This document shows, in pieces, positions 15,186 to 23,654 of a stretch of 64,000 bases of DNA. The position numbers were made by a program, and so were the translations under genes. The notes beneath the pieces were generated by a model, which was given only the letters and a program-made list of their open reading frames with translations, ran no database searches and was not told the origin of the DNA. Within the stretch, counting starts at the first letter, position 1; every line of letters begins with the position of its first letter. Source of the stretch: Paenibacillus phytohabitans (GTDB lineage: Bacteria; Bacillota; Bacilli; Paenibacillales; Paenibacillaceae); the NCBI RefSeq assembly GCF_013141775.1, contig NZ_WHOB01000091.1:20679-84678 (forward strand), read 5' to 3'.

Positions 15186-15554
15186 CTAGAATTCAAGACC
15201 AGCTTCGCGTGCTGCGTTAGCCAAAGCCTGAATCCGTCCATGGTACAAGTATCCACCGCGGTCAAATACAACCACTGCATAACCTTTTTCTTTAGCGCGC
15301 TCAGCGATCAATTGACCCACTTTGCCTGCAGCTTCAACGCTGCCGCCATTTCCGATTGTAGCACTCAATTCTTTATCCAGTGTGGAGGCAGCTACGATAG
15401 TAACGCCTGTCACGTCATCGATCAATTGAGCGTAGATGTGTTTCGAAGAACGGAATACGTTCAAACGTGGACGCTCAGTAGTCCCCTGGATCTTCTTACG
15501 AACACGCAGGTGTCTTTTGAGACGAGCCTTGTTTTTATCCTCTTTTGTAATCAT
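15186..15554 (-). CDS. rplR: 50S ribosomal protein L18
   Basis: 122 residues. MITKEDKNKARLKRHLRVRK is the basic N-terminal tail; RLNVFRSSKHIYAQLIDD and the C-terminal FDRGGYLYHGRIQALANAAR are the L18 signatures for 5S rRNA binding. It stands between rplF and rpsE. Confidence 0.98.
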   Translation of the reverse strand: MITKEDKNKARLKRHLRVRKKIQGTTERPRLNVFRSSKHIYAQLIDDVTGVTIVAASTLDKELSATIGNGGSVEAAGKVGQLIAERAKEKGYAVVVFDRGGYLYHGRIQALANAAREAGLEF

Positions 15555-15638
15555 GACTTCCCTTTCACTCCCTTCAGTTTGCCGTAAACAGCTTCACTTT
15601 AAGATGCACGGGGTATCTTACAATTAAGGTAGAGCTGG

Positions 15639-16181
15639 TTATTTCTTCTTACCAGCTTTACCTTCCTTGCGGATGATACGCTCGCCTTCATATTTGATAC
15701 CTTTACCTTTGTACGGCTCTGGTTCACGTACGGAACGGATTTTGGCAGCATAAGCGCCTACGCGTTCTTTATCGATACCTCTAACGATGATCTTCGTGTT
15801 CGCAGGAACATCGAACTCGATTCCTGCTTCCGGTGTAATTTCAACCGGGTGGGAGTAACCAACGTTCAGTACGATTTTATCTCCGGATTTGCTTGCACGA
15901 TATCCGACCCCAACCAGCTCCAGAGATTTCGAGAAACCTTCAGTCACACCACTCACCATGTTGTTGACAACGGAGCGGGTTGTGCCGTGAAGTGAACGAT
16001 GCAATTTGTTGTCCGACGGGCGAACAACAGTGATTTCGTTATTTTCAACTGTAATCTTCATGTCTTTATGAAGCTCACGAGTCAAAGTGCCTTTAGGACC
16101 TTTTACTGTAATAACGGCGTTGTCCAAAGTGACATCTACACCGCTAGGTACTGCGATTGGTTTGCGACCAATACGAGACAT
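15639..16181 (-). CDS. rplF: 50S ribosomal protein L6
   Basis: 180 residues from ATG 16181 (MSRIGRKPIAVPSGVDVTLD), after AAGGAGGTGCAACAC; three residues upstream belong to the ribosome binding site. Two repeated alpha/beta domains, the second ending KGKGIKYEGERIIRKEGKAG. L6 lies near the factor-binding site. Confidence 0.97.
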   Translation of the reverse strand: MSRIGRKPIAVPSGVDVTLDNAVITVKGPKGTLTRELHKDMKITVENNEITVVRPSDNKLHRSLHGTTRSVVNNMVSGVTEGFSKSLELVGVGYRASKSGDKIVLNVGYSHPVEITPEAGIEFDVPANTKIIVRGIDKERVGAYAAKIRSVREPEPYKGKGIKYEGERIIRKEGKAGKKK

Positions 16182-16211
16182 GTGTTGCACCTCCTTATCT
16201 TGTGACGTTTA

Positions 16212-16610
16212 TTACCAAATGTAGCAGACAACTTCTCCGCCGGATTTTGATTGACGAGCTTCTTTGTCGGTCATAACTCCCTTAGATGTGGAGATAATCG
16301 CGATTCCCAGACCACCGAGTACACGAGGCACTTCATTGCTCTTCGTGTAAACGCGAAGACCTGGTTTACTGATTCTTTTCAGACCAGAGATAACGCGTTC
16401 CTGGTTCGGGCCGTATTTCAAGAAAATACGGATAATCCCTTGTTTGCTATCTTCAACGAATTCAGCATCACGGATGAAACCTTCACGTTTCAAGATGTCC
16501 GCGATTTGTTTCTTCATAGTAGAAGCAGGCATTTCTACTGTCTCGTGACGCACAGTGTTGGCGTTACGAATACGAGTAAGCATATCTGCAATAGGATCAG
16601 ACATAGTCAT
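16212..16610 (-). CDS. rpsH: 30S ribosomal protein S8
   Basis: 132 residues (MTMSDPIADMLTRIRNANTV). The C-terminal GIAIISTSKGVMTDKEARQS is the 16S rRNA-binding motif. In E. coli S8 is the repressor of the spc operon. ATG 16610 is nine bases after AAGGAGG; a second ATG six bases later is also possible. Confidence 0.97.
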   Translation of the reverse strand: MTMSDPIADMLTRIRNANTVRHETVEMPASTMKKQIADILKREGFIRDAEFVEDSKQGIIRIFLKYGPNQERVISGLKRISKPGLRVYTKSNEVPRVLGGLGIAIISTSKGVMTDKEARQSKSGGEVVCYIW

Positions 16611-16642
16611 GTGTGTAAACCTCCTTCCCGTTTATAAACTTC

Positions 16643-16828
16643 TTACCAACTTGCTTTTTTCACGCCAGGAATCTGGCCTTTATAAGCTAATTCACGGAAA
16701 CAAATTCTGCAAATTTTGAACTTTTGCAATACCGAATGTGGACGACCGCAACGCTCGCAACGTGTATATGCACGTACTTTGAACTTAGGCTCGCGTTGTT
16801 GTTTAACTTTCATTGAAGTCTTTGCCAC
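16643..16828 (-). CDS. rpsN: 30S ribosomal protein S14, zinc-binding type Z
   Basis: 61 residues with two CxxC pairs (TRCERCGRPHSV at about 24-27 and KICRICFREL at about 39-42), so this is the short zinc form typical of Gram-positives, not the 89-residue zinc-free paralogue induced by zinc starvation. Located between rplE and rpsH. Confidence 0.97.
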   Translation of the reverse strand: MAKTSMKVKQQREPKFKVRAYTRCERCGRPHSVLQKFKICRICFRELAYKGQIPGVKKASW

Positions 16829-16872
16829 TTAGACTGACACCTCCTAAACATTTTCGGAGAAATGGATGATTC

Positions 16873-17415
16873 TTATTTTGTGAAAGGCATTCCCAGCTGA
16901 TTCAGCAGCTCACGGGATTCCTCGTCCGTCTTTGCAGTCGTTACAATAACGATGTCCATACCGCGGACTTTATCCACTTTGTCATATTCGATTTCCGGGA
17001 AGATCAATTGCTCTTTAAGACCCAGTGTGTAGTTACCACGGCCATCAAAGGCTTTATTGGAAATACCACGGAAGTCACGTACGCGTGGAAGCGTTACGTT
17101 GATCAATTTATCCAGGAAGTAATACATACGCTCGCCGCGCAGTGTTACTTTAACCCCGATCGGCATATTTTCGCGCAGTTTGAAACCGGCGATGGATTTC
17201 TTTGCTTTAGTAATAACTGGCTTTTGACCAGTGATCAATTGCATATCATTTACTGCAGCATCAAGTACTTTGGAGTTTTGAACAGCGTCACCCACACCCA
17301 TGTTGATGACGATCTTCTCGATCTTAGGCACTTGCATAACAGTAGTATAGTTAAACTTCTGCATCAGAGCAGGTGTAATTTCATTCAGAAAACGTTCTTT
17401 CATTCTTGCTGCCAT
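16873..17415 (-). CDS. rplE: 50S ribosomal protein L5
   Basis: 180 residues. MAARMKERFLNEITPALMQK, KIEKIVINMGVGDAVQNSKV and the C-terminal VIVTTAKTDEESRELLNQLG are diagnostic. L5 binds 5S rRNA and contacts S13 and the P-site tRNA. Confidence 0.98.
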   Translation of the reverse strand: MAARMKERFLNEITPALMQKFNYTTVMQVPKIEKIVINMGVGDAVQNSKVLDAAVNDMQLITGQKPVITKAKKSIAGFKLRENMPIGVKVTLRGERMYYFLDKLINVTLPRVRDFRGISNKAFDGRGNYTLGLKEQLIFPEIEYDKVDKVRGMDIVIVTTAKTDEESRELLNQLGMPFTK

Positions 17416-17445
17416 GAAGATTTACCTCCTTTCTTTAGGACTGTA

Positions 17446-17799
17446 TTAGTCGATAATCTCTCCGGATCGTTTTGCTACCCGAACCTTCTTACCGTTATCG
17501 AGCACTTTGTAGCCAATACGTGTTACTTTACCGCTCTTCGGATCGATGTGCATTACGTTGGACACATGAATCGAAGCTTCTTGCTCGATGATTCCACCCT
17601 GTGGATTCAACTGGTTCGGCTTCTGGTGTTTTTTCACCATGTTCACGCCTTCTACCAGGACGCGGTTTTCACGAGGATAAGCAGCGATGACACGGCCTTT
17701 TTTACCTTTGTCTTTCCCGCTGATCACAAGTACCACATCATCTTTCTTCACGTGCAGTTTATTGTTATGGGATTCCAGAACTTTTTTCACTCTAGGCAT
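17446..17799 (-). CDS. rplX: 50S ribosomal protein L24
   Basis: 117 residues. The KOW domain is visible in KKDDVVLVISGKDKGKKGRV; HQKPNQLNPQGGIIEQEASI follows. L24 is an assembly initiator of the large subunit. ATG 17799 after AGGAGGTGTAATAA. Confidence 0.98.
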   Translation of the reverse strand: MPRVKKVLESHNNKLHVKKDDVVLVISGKDKGKKGRVIAAYPRENRVLVEGVNMVKKHQKPNQLNPQGGIIEQEASIHVSNVMHIDPKSGKVTRIGYKVLDNGKKVRVAKRSGEIID

Positions 17800-17855
17800 T
17801 TATTACACCTCCTATAACTGACCTTTTCAATTAAAACCGAGACCGGCTCGATTTA

Positions 17856-18224
17856 TTAGATTACTTCCGGTGCCAAGGAAACGATCTTCATGTAGTCCTT
17901 GTCGCGAAGTTCGCGAGCAACTGGTCCGAAGATACGTGTTCCGCGCGGGCTTCTGTCGTCTTTTACAACAACAGCTGCGTTTTCGTCGAATGCGATGTAA
18001 GATCCATCTTTACGGCGTACAGAACGTTTCGTACGAACAACTACCGCCTTAACAACATCACCCTTTTTGACAACGCCGCCTGGTGTTGCTTGTTTAACGG
18101 AACAAACGATCAAATCGCCGATTGCTGCTGTACGGCGTCCAGTACCACCTAGTACGCGGATACACATCAGTTCCTTCGCACCAGAGTTGTCAGCCACATG
18201 CAAACGTGTAAATGGTTGAATCAT
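17856..18224 (-). CDS. rplN: 50S ribosomal protein L14
   Basis: 122 residues, exactly the usual length. MIQPFTRLHVADNSGAKELM and GTRIFGPVARELRDKDYMKI are signature segments. L14 forms an intersubunit bridge and binds the silencing factor RsfS. Confidence 0.98.
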   Translation of the reverse strand: MIQPFTRLHVADNSGAKELMCIRVLGGTGRRTAAIGDLIVCSVKQATPGGVVKKGDVVKAVVVRTKRSVRRKDGSYIAFDENAAVVVKDDRSPRGTRIFGPVARELRDKDYMKIVSLAPEVI

Positions 18225-18262
18225 TATTAATTTCCTCCTTCCGGAAAGGGTTCAGCTTCGTA

Positions 18263-18529
18263 TTAGATGATTACCGCTTTTTCTACCACTTCAACCAGTC
18301 TCCACCGTTTGTCTTTGGACAATGGACGAGTTTCCATGACTTTCACGACATCACCAATTTTAGCTACATTCTCTTCATCATGTGCCTTGAATTTCTTCGT
18401 GGACTTGATGCGTTTGTGATACAGATTGTGCTTTTTATAGGTTTCAACAGCAATTACGATGGTTTTATCCATTTTATCACTGACTACTTTACCGGTCAGC
18501 ACTTTACGTGCATTACGTTCTTCGCTCAT
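18263..18529 (-). CDS. rpsQ: 30S ribosomal protein S17
   Basis: 88 residues. RKVLTGKVVSDKMDKTIVIA and KFKAHDEENVAKIGDVVKVM form the OB-fold that binds 16S rRNA early in assembly. Between rpmC and rplN. Confidence 0.98.
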   Translation of the reverse strand: MSEERNARKVLTGKVVSDKMDKTIVIAVETYKKHNLYHKRIKSTKKFKAHDEENVAKIGDVVKVMETRPLSKDKRWRLVEVVEKAVII

Positions 18530-18572
18530 AGTTAGCCTCCTTCCTGATTACGGATTAAGAATCCGCGGTCAC

Positions 18573-18770
18573 TTAACTGATCCCAAGTACTCTTTGATGG
18601 ATAACGGTTTTAGCACGAGCTATTTCCTTGCGCACGTCACGAATCCGAGTCGGGTTATCCAGTTGGCCAGTTGCCAATTGAAAACGGAGATTGAAAAGTT
18701 CCTCTTTGAATCCAGCGATCTTTTGTTCAATCTCGGCAGTGGTTAAGTTGCGAAGTTCATTAGCTTTCAT
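18573..18770 (-). CDS. rpmC: 50S ribosomal protein L29
   Basis: 65 residues from ATG 18770 (MKANELRNLTTAEIEQKIAG), with GGTGGTGAAG upstream. The gene overlaps the end of rplP by 11 bases, so the two are translationally coupled. A two-helix protein at the exit tunnel near the SRP and trigger factor docking site. Confidence 0.97.
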   Translation of the reverse strand: MKANELRNLTTAEIEQKIAGFKEELFNLRFQLATGQLDNPTRIRDVRKEIARAKTVIHQRVLGIS

Positions 18771-19194
18771 TTGCTTCACCACCCAATTCTTCACGTTTCA
18801 CAAACTTAGTCTTTACAGGCAGCTTGTGAGCGGCAAGACGCATCGCTTCACGAGCGATTTCTTCCGACACGCCTCCGAGTTCGAACATAATCTTGCCCGG
18901 TTTAACTACGGCTACCCACTTCTCAACGTTACCTTTACCACTACCCATACGAACCTCGAGAGGCTTCTGAGTAATAGGCTTATCTGGGAAAATCTTGATC
19001 CATACCTGACCGCCACGTTTGATGTAACGTGTCATTGCGATACGGGCAGCTTCGATCTGACGGTTAGTGATCCACGATGGTTCCAGAGCCTGCAAACCAT
19101 ATTCGCCGAAGTTCAATTCTGTACCGCCTTTTGCCATACCCTTCATGTGACCGCGTTGTTGCTTGCGGTGTTTAACGCGTTTTGGTACCAACAT
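18760..19194 (-). CDS. rplP: 50S ribosomal protein L16
   Basis: 144 residues. MLVPKRVKHRKQQRGHMKGM and MGSGKGNVEKWVAVVKPGKI are conserved; the loop reaches the A-site tRNA. Starts two bases after rpsC ends and overlaps rpmC. Confidence 0.98.
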   Translation of the reverse strand: MLVPKRVKHRKQQRGHMKGMAKGGTELNFGEYGLQALEPSWITNRQIEAARIAMTRYIKRGGQVWIKIFPDKPITQKPLEVRMGSGKGNVEKWVAVVKPGKIMFELGGVSEEIAREAMRLAAHKLPVKTKFVKREELGGEANES

Positions 19195-19196
19195 GA

Positions 19197-19862
19197 TTAG
19201 TTGCCTCCTTCCTGAGCAGCTTGTTTCTTAGCTGGGGGAAGAACTTCTCCACGGTAGATCCATACTTTTACGCCGATCAGGCCGTAAGTTGTATGTGCTT
19301 CAGCTGTTCCGTAATCGATATCAGCACGAAGCGTATGAAGTGGAACTGTTCCTTCGCTATAACCTTCTGAACGGGCAATCTCAGCGCCGCCAAGACGTCC
19401 GCCTACTTGAGTTTTAATTCCCTTTGCGCCTGAACGCATAGTTCTCTGAATAGCTTGTTTCAGTGCACGACGGAACGATACGCGACGTTCCAATTGTTGT
19501 GCAATGCTTTCTGCAACCAGAATTGCATCCAGTTCAGGGTGTTTAATTTCATTGATGTTGATGTGTACTTTTTTGCCACCGGCGATAGTTGTAACTGCGC
19601 TGCGAAGTACTTCTACTTCTGCTCCGCCTTTACCAATTACCATACCAGGTTTAGCAGTGTGAATTGTAACGTTCACGCGGCTTGCCGCTCTTTCGATTTC
19701 AATGCGGGAAACAGCGGAATCCTTCAACTTGCCTTTAAGGTATTCCCGGATTTTGACGTCTTCCATTAAAAGAGTACCGAAATCTTTGCCTGCATACCAT
19801 TTAGATTCCCAATCGCGAATAATACCGACTCGGAGTCCGACTGGATTTACCTTTTGACCCAC
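19197..19862 (-). CDS. rpsC: 30S ribosomal protein S3
   Basis: 221 residues. N-terminal MGQKVNPVGLRVGIIRDWES, KH domain with GMVIGKGGAEVEVLR at about 77-91 (GxxG loop), and the C-terminal domain with YGLIGVKVWIYRGEVLP. Part of the mRNA entry helicase site. Confidence 0.98.
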   Translation of the reverse strand: MGQKVNPVGLRVGIIRDWESKWYAGKDFGTLLMEDVKIREYLKGKLKDSAVSRIEIERAASRVNVTIHTAKPGMVIGKGGAEVEVLRSAVTTIAGGKKVHININEIKHPELDAILVAESIAQQLERRVSFRRALKQAIQRTMRSGAKGIKTQVGGRLGGAEIARSEGYSEGTVPLHTLRADIDYGTAEAHTTYGLIGVKVWIYRGEVLPPAKKQAAQEGGN

Positions 19863-19875
19863 GTGTTATCCCTCC

Positions 19876-20208
19876 TTATTTCTCAGATACCACCAAAGTA
19901 ATGTGGCTGGTACGTTTGTTAATCCGGCTTGCGCGGCCCATGGCGCGCGGACGGAAACGTTTCATAGTTGGACCCTGGTTAACGAAAACTTCGCTTACGA
20001 ACAAGCTGTTCACGTCCAAAGAGTAGTTATGCTCAGCGTTCGCAATCGCCGAGTTCAGTAGCTTCTCAACAACCGGAGAAGCGGATTTCGGAGTGTGGCG
20101 AAGAATTGCAATTGCTTCCCCCACTTGCTTGCCGCGAATCAAGTCAACAACCAGTTTCGCTTTACGAGCGGAAATCCGCACCGATCTTGCATGTGCTTTT
20201 GCTTCCAT
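19876..20208 (-). CDS. rplV: 50S ribosomal protein L22
   Basis: 110 residues from ATG 20208 (MEAKAHARSVRISARKAKLV), after GAGGGAAAACA; the six residues before it lie in the ribosome binding site. The beta-hairpin (RPRAMGRASRINKRTSHITL) lines the exit tunnel at the macrolide-sensitive constriction. Confidence 0.98.
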   Translation of the reverse strand: MEAKAHARSVRISARKAKLVVDLIRGKQVGEAIAILRHTPKSASPVVEKLLNSAIANAEHNYSLDVNSLFVSEVFVNQGPTMKRFRPRAMGRASRINKRTSHITLVVSEK

Positions 20209-20239
20209 TGTTTTCCCTCCTCTCAAACGAAGACGTTAA

Positions 20240-20518
20240 TTATCTTCTGGTTTTCTTATCGTCACCCGCGTGGCCTTTGTAAGTACGTGTTGGCGCGAAC
20301 TCGCCCAACTTGTGACCTACCATATCTTCTGTTACGTATACAGGCACGTGTTTGCGGCCGTCATATACACCAAACGTATGTCCGATAAACTGAGGGAAAA
20401 TGGTTGAGCGACGGGACCAAGTTTTAACTACAACTTTCTTATCTGCCTCGTTCAAATCCTCAACTTTTTTCAGCAGGTAGCCATCAATAAACGGCCCCTT
20501 CTTTAAACTGCGACCCAT
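20240..20518 (-). CDS. rpsS: 30S ribosomal protein S19
   Basis: 92 residues. MGRSLKKGPFIDGYLLKKVE and STIFPQFIGHTFGVYDGRKH are signature segments. It sits in the 30S head with S13. Lies between rplB and rplV. Confidence 0.98.
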   Translation of the reverse strand: MGRSLKKGPFIDGYLLKKVEDLNEADKKVVVKTWSRRSTIFPQFIGHTFGVYDGRKHVPVYVTEDMVGHKLGEFAPTRTYKGHAGDDKKTRR

Positions 20519-20594
20519 GTGTGAATCCTCCCTTCATCCGGTTCTTCAAACCGCGAATCGACGCTTCGCGCTAGCCTAACTTGCCAGAAGCGTC

Positions 20595-21425
20595 TTATTT
20601 TGTGCGGCGACGAACGATATATTTATCAGATGCTTTGTTTTTCTTACGCGTTTTGTAGCCGAGGGTTGGTTTACCCCAAGGTGACATTGGCGATTTACGT
20701 CCGATTGGAGCACGGCCTTCACCACCACCGTGTGGGTGATCGTTAGGGTTCATGACAACACCGCGAACTTCAGGACGACGTCCCAGCCAGCGGCTGCGTC
20801 CAGCTTTACCAATCTTGATCAATTCATGATCTTCGTTACCTACGGATCCGATGGTTGCGCGGCATACGCTGAGGATTCTGCGAACTTCGCCAGAGTTCAA
20901 ACGAACGGATACGTATTTTTCTTCTTTACCCAGCAATTGAGCTTCAGTACCAGCAGCACGAACCAATTGTCCGCCTTTACCTGGTTTCAACTCGATGTTG
21001 TGGATAATTGTACCTACCGGGATGTTGATCAGCGGAAGGCTGTTACCAATTTTGATGTCCGCAGCAGGGCCGGACTCAACTTTATCCCCAACTTTAAGGC
21101 CTTTAGGAGCGATAATATAACGTTTCTCTCCATCAGCATAGTGGATCAAAGCAATATTGGAAGTACGGTTCGGGTCATACTCGATTGTAGCAACGCTACC
21201 TGGTATGCCGTCTTTAGTCCGTTTGAAGTCGATGATACGGTATTTACGTTTGTGTCCGCCGCCGTGGTGACGAACCGTAATTTTACCTTGGTTGTTGCGT
21301 CCCGCATGTTTGAACAGCGGAGAAAGCAACGATTTCTCTGGCTGATTTGTTGTGATTTCTTCAAACGTAGACACAGACATGTTGCGTCTTGCCGGAGAGG
21401 TCGGTTTGTACTTTTTGATTGGCAC
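20595..21425 (-). CDS. rplB: 50S ribosomal protein L2
   Basis: 276 residues. MPIKKYKPTSPARRNMSVST at the N-terminus and GVVMNPNDHPHGGGEGRAPI near residue 225, which includes the conserved histidine close to the peptidyl transferase centre. Needed for subunit association. Confidence 0.98.
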   Translation of the reverse strand: MPIKKYKPTSPARRNMSVSTFEEITTNQPEKSLLSPLFKHAGRNNQGKITVRHHGGGHKRKYRIIDFKRTKDGIPGSVATIEYDPNRTSNIALIHYADGEKRYIIAPKGLKVGDKVESGPAADIKIGNSLPLINIPVGTIIHNIELKPGKGGQLVRAAGTEAQLLGKEEKYVSVRLNSGEVRRILSVCRATIGSVGNEDHELIKIGKAGRSRWLGRRPEVRGVVMNPNDHPHGGGEGRAPIGRKSPMSPWGKPTLGYKTRKKNKASDKYIVRRRTK

Positions 21426-21452
21426 TATAGTTTCCTCCTTACTTTAAGAGTA

Positions 21453-21746
21453 TTATTCTACCGCTTCAAAGAATTCGAGCGGTTTGCTGTCCGGGCTAAG
21501 CTTAACGATGGCTTTTTTCCACTCCGGAGTGTAACCGGAATATTTGCCGTAACGTTTCAGTTTGCCAGGTACGCGCATTGTGTTCACACTAACAACTTTA
21601 ACTTTAAAAATAGCTTCAACAGCTTTTTTGATTTCGGTCTTGTTAGAACGGATATCCACTTCAAAAGCGTATTTCAATTCGCTCATGTATTCGGATGTGC
21701 GTTCCGTAATCACCGGACGCTTGATAATATCACGCGGATCTTTCAT
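21453..21746 (-). CDS. rplW: 50S ribosomal protein L23
   Basis: 97 residues. MKDPRDIIKRPVITERTSEY is typical. It forms the exit-site platform for trigger factor and SRP. Its start overlaps the rplD stop by one base (TAATG), so translation is coupled. Confidence 0.98.
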   Translation of the reverse strand: MKDPRDIIKRPVITERTSEYMSELKYAFEVDIRSNKTEIKKAVEAIFKVKVVSVNTMRVPGKLKRYGKYSGYTPEWKKAIVKLSPDSKPLEFFEAVE

Positions 21747-22369
21747 TACGCGAACACCTCCTCTACCTTCAGAACTGCTTCTTTAGTGATAATCAGTTTG
21801 TCGTACGTCAGTACGTCAAGAACATTAATGCCGTCAGCCGCTACGAATTTCACCCCAGGGATGTTACGAGCGGAAAGTGCTACATTGTCATCATAGCTAG
21901 GAGCTACGATCAATGCTTTTGTACCAACCTTCAGGTTGTTCAGAATAGCTGCGAATTCTTTCGTCTTCGGAGCACTCATAGTCAAGCTATCCAATACGAT
22001 GATGTCATTCTCAAGTACTTTTGAGGACAACGCGGATTTGATGGCCAACCGGCGAACCTTCTTAGGCAATTTCCAGGAATAGCTGCGTGGTGTTGGTCCG
22101 AAGACTACGCCGCCGCCTTTCCATTGTGGTGAACGAATGGAGCCTTGACGAGCACGACCTGTGCCTTTTTGTTTCCAAGGCTTACGTCCGCCGCCACGCA
22201 CTTCAGAACGTCCTTTTACTTTGTGTGTACCACGACGAAGGGAAGCTCTTTGCATAAGTGCAGCTTCATGCAGCACATGTACGTTCGGTTCGATACCGAA
22301 AACCGAATCACTCAGTTCAACTTCCCCAACTTCGTTACCACTAGTATTAAAAAGTGTTACTTTTGGCAT
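21746..22369 (-). CDS. rplD: 50S ribosomal protein L4
   Basis: 207 residues. GRKPWKQKGTGRARQGSIRS (about 65-84) is the long tunnel loop. In E. coli L4 is the autogenous repressor of the S10 operon by attenuation; whether that applies in Firmicutes is not established. Overlaps rplW by one base. Confidence 0.98.
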   Translation of the reverse strand: MPKVTLFNTSGNEVGEVELSDSVFGIEPNVHVLHEAALMQRASLRRGTHKVKGRSEVRGGGRKPWKQKGTGRARQGSIRSPQWKGGGVVFGPTPRSYSWKLPKKVRRLAIKSALSSKVLENDIIVLDSLTMSAPKTKEFAAILNNLKVGTKALIVAPSYDDNVALSARNIPGVKFVAADGINVLDVLTYDKLIITKEAVLKVEEVFA

Positions 22370-22394
22370 TTCATGTTCCTCCTTTCTTCAGAAA

Positions 22395-23027
22395 TTATTT
22401 CTTAACGGTTTGTTTAACTTTCACGAAGCTGTTTTTAGGGCCCGGAATCGCGCCTTTAACCAGCAATACATTACGTTCTACGTCAACTCGGATGATCTCA
22501 AGCTTTTGAACCGTTACAGTCGTGTGACCCATATGTCCTGGCAGGCGTTTGCCCTTAGGAACACGGTTAGCTTGAATGGAACCCATGGAGCCTGGTCTTC
22601 TGTGGTAGCGCGAACCGTGTGCCATTGGTCCGCGGCTTTGTCCCCAGCGTTTGATGTTACCCTGGAAGCCTTTACCCTTCGAAGTACCTGTTACGTCAAC
22701 AAAATCGCCTTCTGCGAAGATGTCAGCCTTAAGCTCTTGTCCAACCTCGAGTGACCCGAGGTCAACACCGCGAATTTCGCGAACGTAGCGCTTAGGTGTT
22801 GCGTTTGCCTTTTTGGCGTGACCTTGTTCAGGCTTGTTGGAGCGACTTTCCTTTTTATCGGAAAAGCCCAACTGCACTGCTTCATATCCGTCGATATTCA
22901 GGTCTTTCTTTTGCAGTACCACACAAGGGCCAGCTTCGATAACAGAAACCGCGATTACGTTACCTTCTGGAGTAAACACTTGAGTCATACCGAGTTTTTT
23001 TCCTAAGATACCTTTCAATGTTGACAC
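22395..23027 (-). CDS. rplC: 50S ribosomal protein L3
   Basis: 210 residues. MSTLKGILGKKLGMTQVFTP, then DVTGTSKGKGFQGNIKRWGQ and RVPKGKRLPGHMGHTTVTVQ. L3 is one of the first proteins to bind 23S rRNA and extends toward the peptidyl transferase centre. AAAAGAGGTG precedes the ATG. Confidence 0.98.
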   Translation of the reverse strand: MSTLKGILGKKLGMTQVFTPEGNVIAVSVIEAGPCVVLQKKDLNIDGYEAVQLGFSDKKESRSNKPEQGHAKKANATPKRYVREIRGVDLGSLEVGQELKADIFAEGDFVDVTGTSKGKGFQGNIKRWGQSRGPMAHGSRYHRRPGSMGSIQANRVPKGKRLPGHMGHTTVTVQKLEIIRVDVERNVLLVKGAIPGPKNSFVKVKQTVKK

Positions 23028-23060
23028 CTCTTTTCTTTTCCTAGTTGCTTAATAATGAAA

Positions 23061-23369
23061 TTACAATTTGATTTCGATATCTACACCGGACGGTAGATCC
23101 AAGCGCATCAAGGCATCCACAGTTTGTGGTGTTGGGTTCACAATATCGATCAAACGTTTGTGAGTCCGTTGTTCAAACTGTTCACGGGAATCCTTGTACT
23201 TGTGTACCGCACGGAGAATAGTAATGATTTGCTTCTCAGTTGGCAGCGGGATCGGCCCGGATACACCAGCACCCGAACGTTTTGCTGTTTCAACGATTTT
23301 CTCTGCGGATTGATCAAGAATTCTGTGGTCGTATGCTTTCAAGCGAATACGAATTTTTTGCTTTGCCAT
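23061..23369 (-). CDS. rpsJ: 30S ribosomal protein S10
   Basis: 102 residues from ATG 23369 (MAKQKIRIRLKAYDHRILDQ), after GAAGGAGGGACTAAA. First gene of the S10-spc-alpha unit. S10 is also NusE and takes part in antitermination with NusB and NusG. A longer in-frame reading upstream is leader sequence. The promoter lies at 23507-23535, giving a leader of about 130 bases. Confidence 0.98.
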   Translation of the reverse strand: MAKQKIRIRLKAYDHRILDQSAEKIVETAKRSGAGVSGPIPLPTEKQIITILRAVHKYKDSREQFEQRTHKRLIDIVNPTPQTVDALMRLDLPSGVDIEIKL

Positions 23370-23506
23370 TTTAGTCCCTCCTTCTATCGCCCAATTTATT
23401 ATCGGACATACTCCGTGAAAATTTTCTGACGTCGACCTCATGGCAAAGGGGCCGGGTGTGTCAGTAACCTCTCACATCATCGCAACGTCTCAGAACAACA
23501 TTTATT

Positions 23507-23535
23507 ATTATATATAATAGGCGGCTATATTGCAA
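23507..23535 (-). promoter_or_regulatory. Promoter of the S10-spc-alpha operon
   Basis: Minus strand TTGCAA (23530-23535), 17-base spacer, TATAAT (23507-23512), followed by a leader of about 130 bases to rpsJ. The upstream sequence is AT-rich, which may serve as an UP element. This replaces read-through from tuf, which is separated by the oxygen-sensing island. Confidence 0.8.
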
Positions 23536-23579
23536 GCGGATTTGCAAAAACAAATCAACTTTTTCCGAAAAGAATAGAA

Positions 23580-23610
23580 AAGGTGCCTTTCTTGTTCAGA
23601 ATGGCACCTT
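23580..23610 (-). terminator. Terminator after hemAT
   Basis: Minus strand AAGGTGCC and GGCACCTT form an 8-bp stem with a 15-base loop, followed by TTTT. It separates the oxygen-sensing island from the S10 operon. Confidence 0.75.
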
Positions 23611-23654
23611 ACGGGCTGCAATATAACGTTTTTCTTCTATATAAAAGGTTCCTT

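Noticed and set aside
20730..21896. Plus-strand ORF of 388 codons
   Set aside because: Antisense to rplB and rplW; no start signal.
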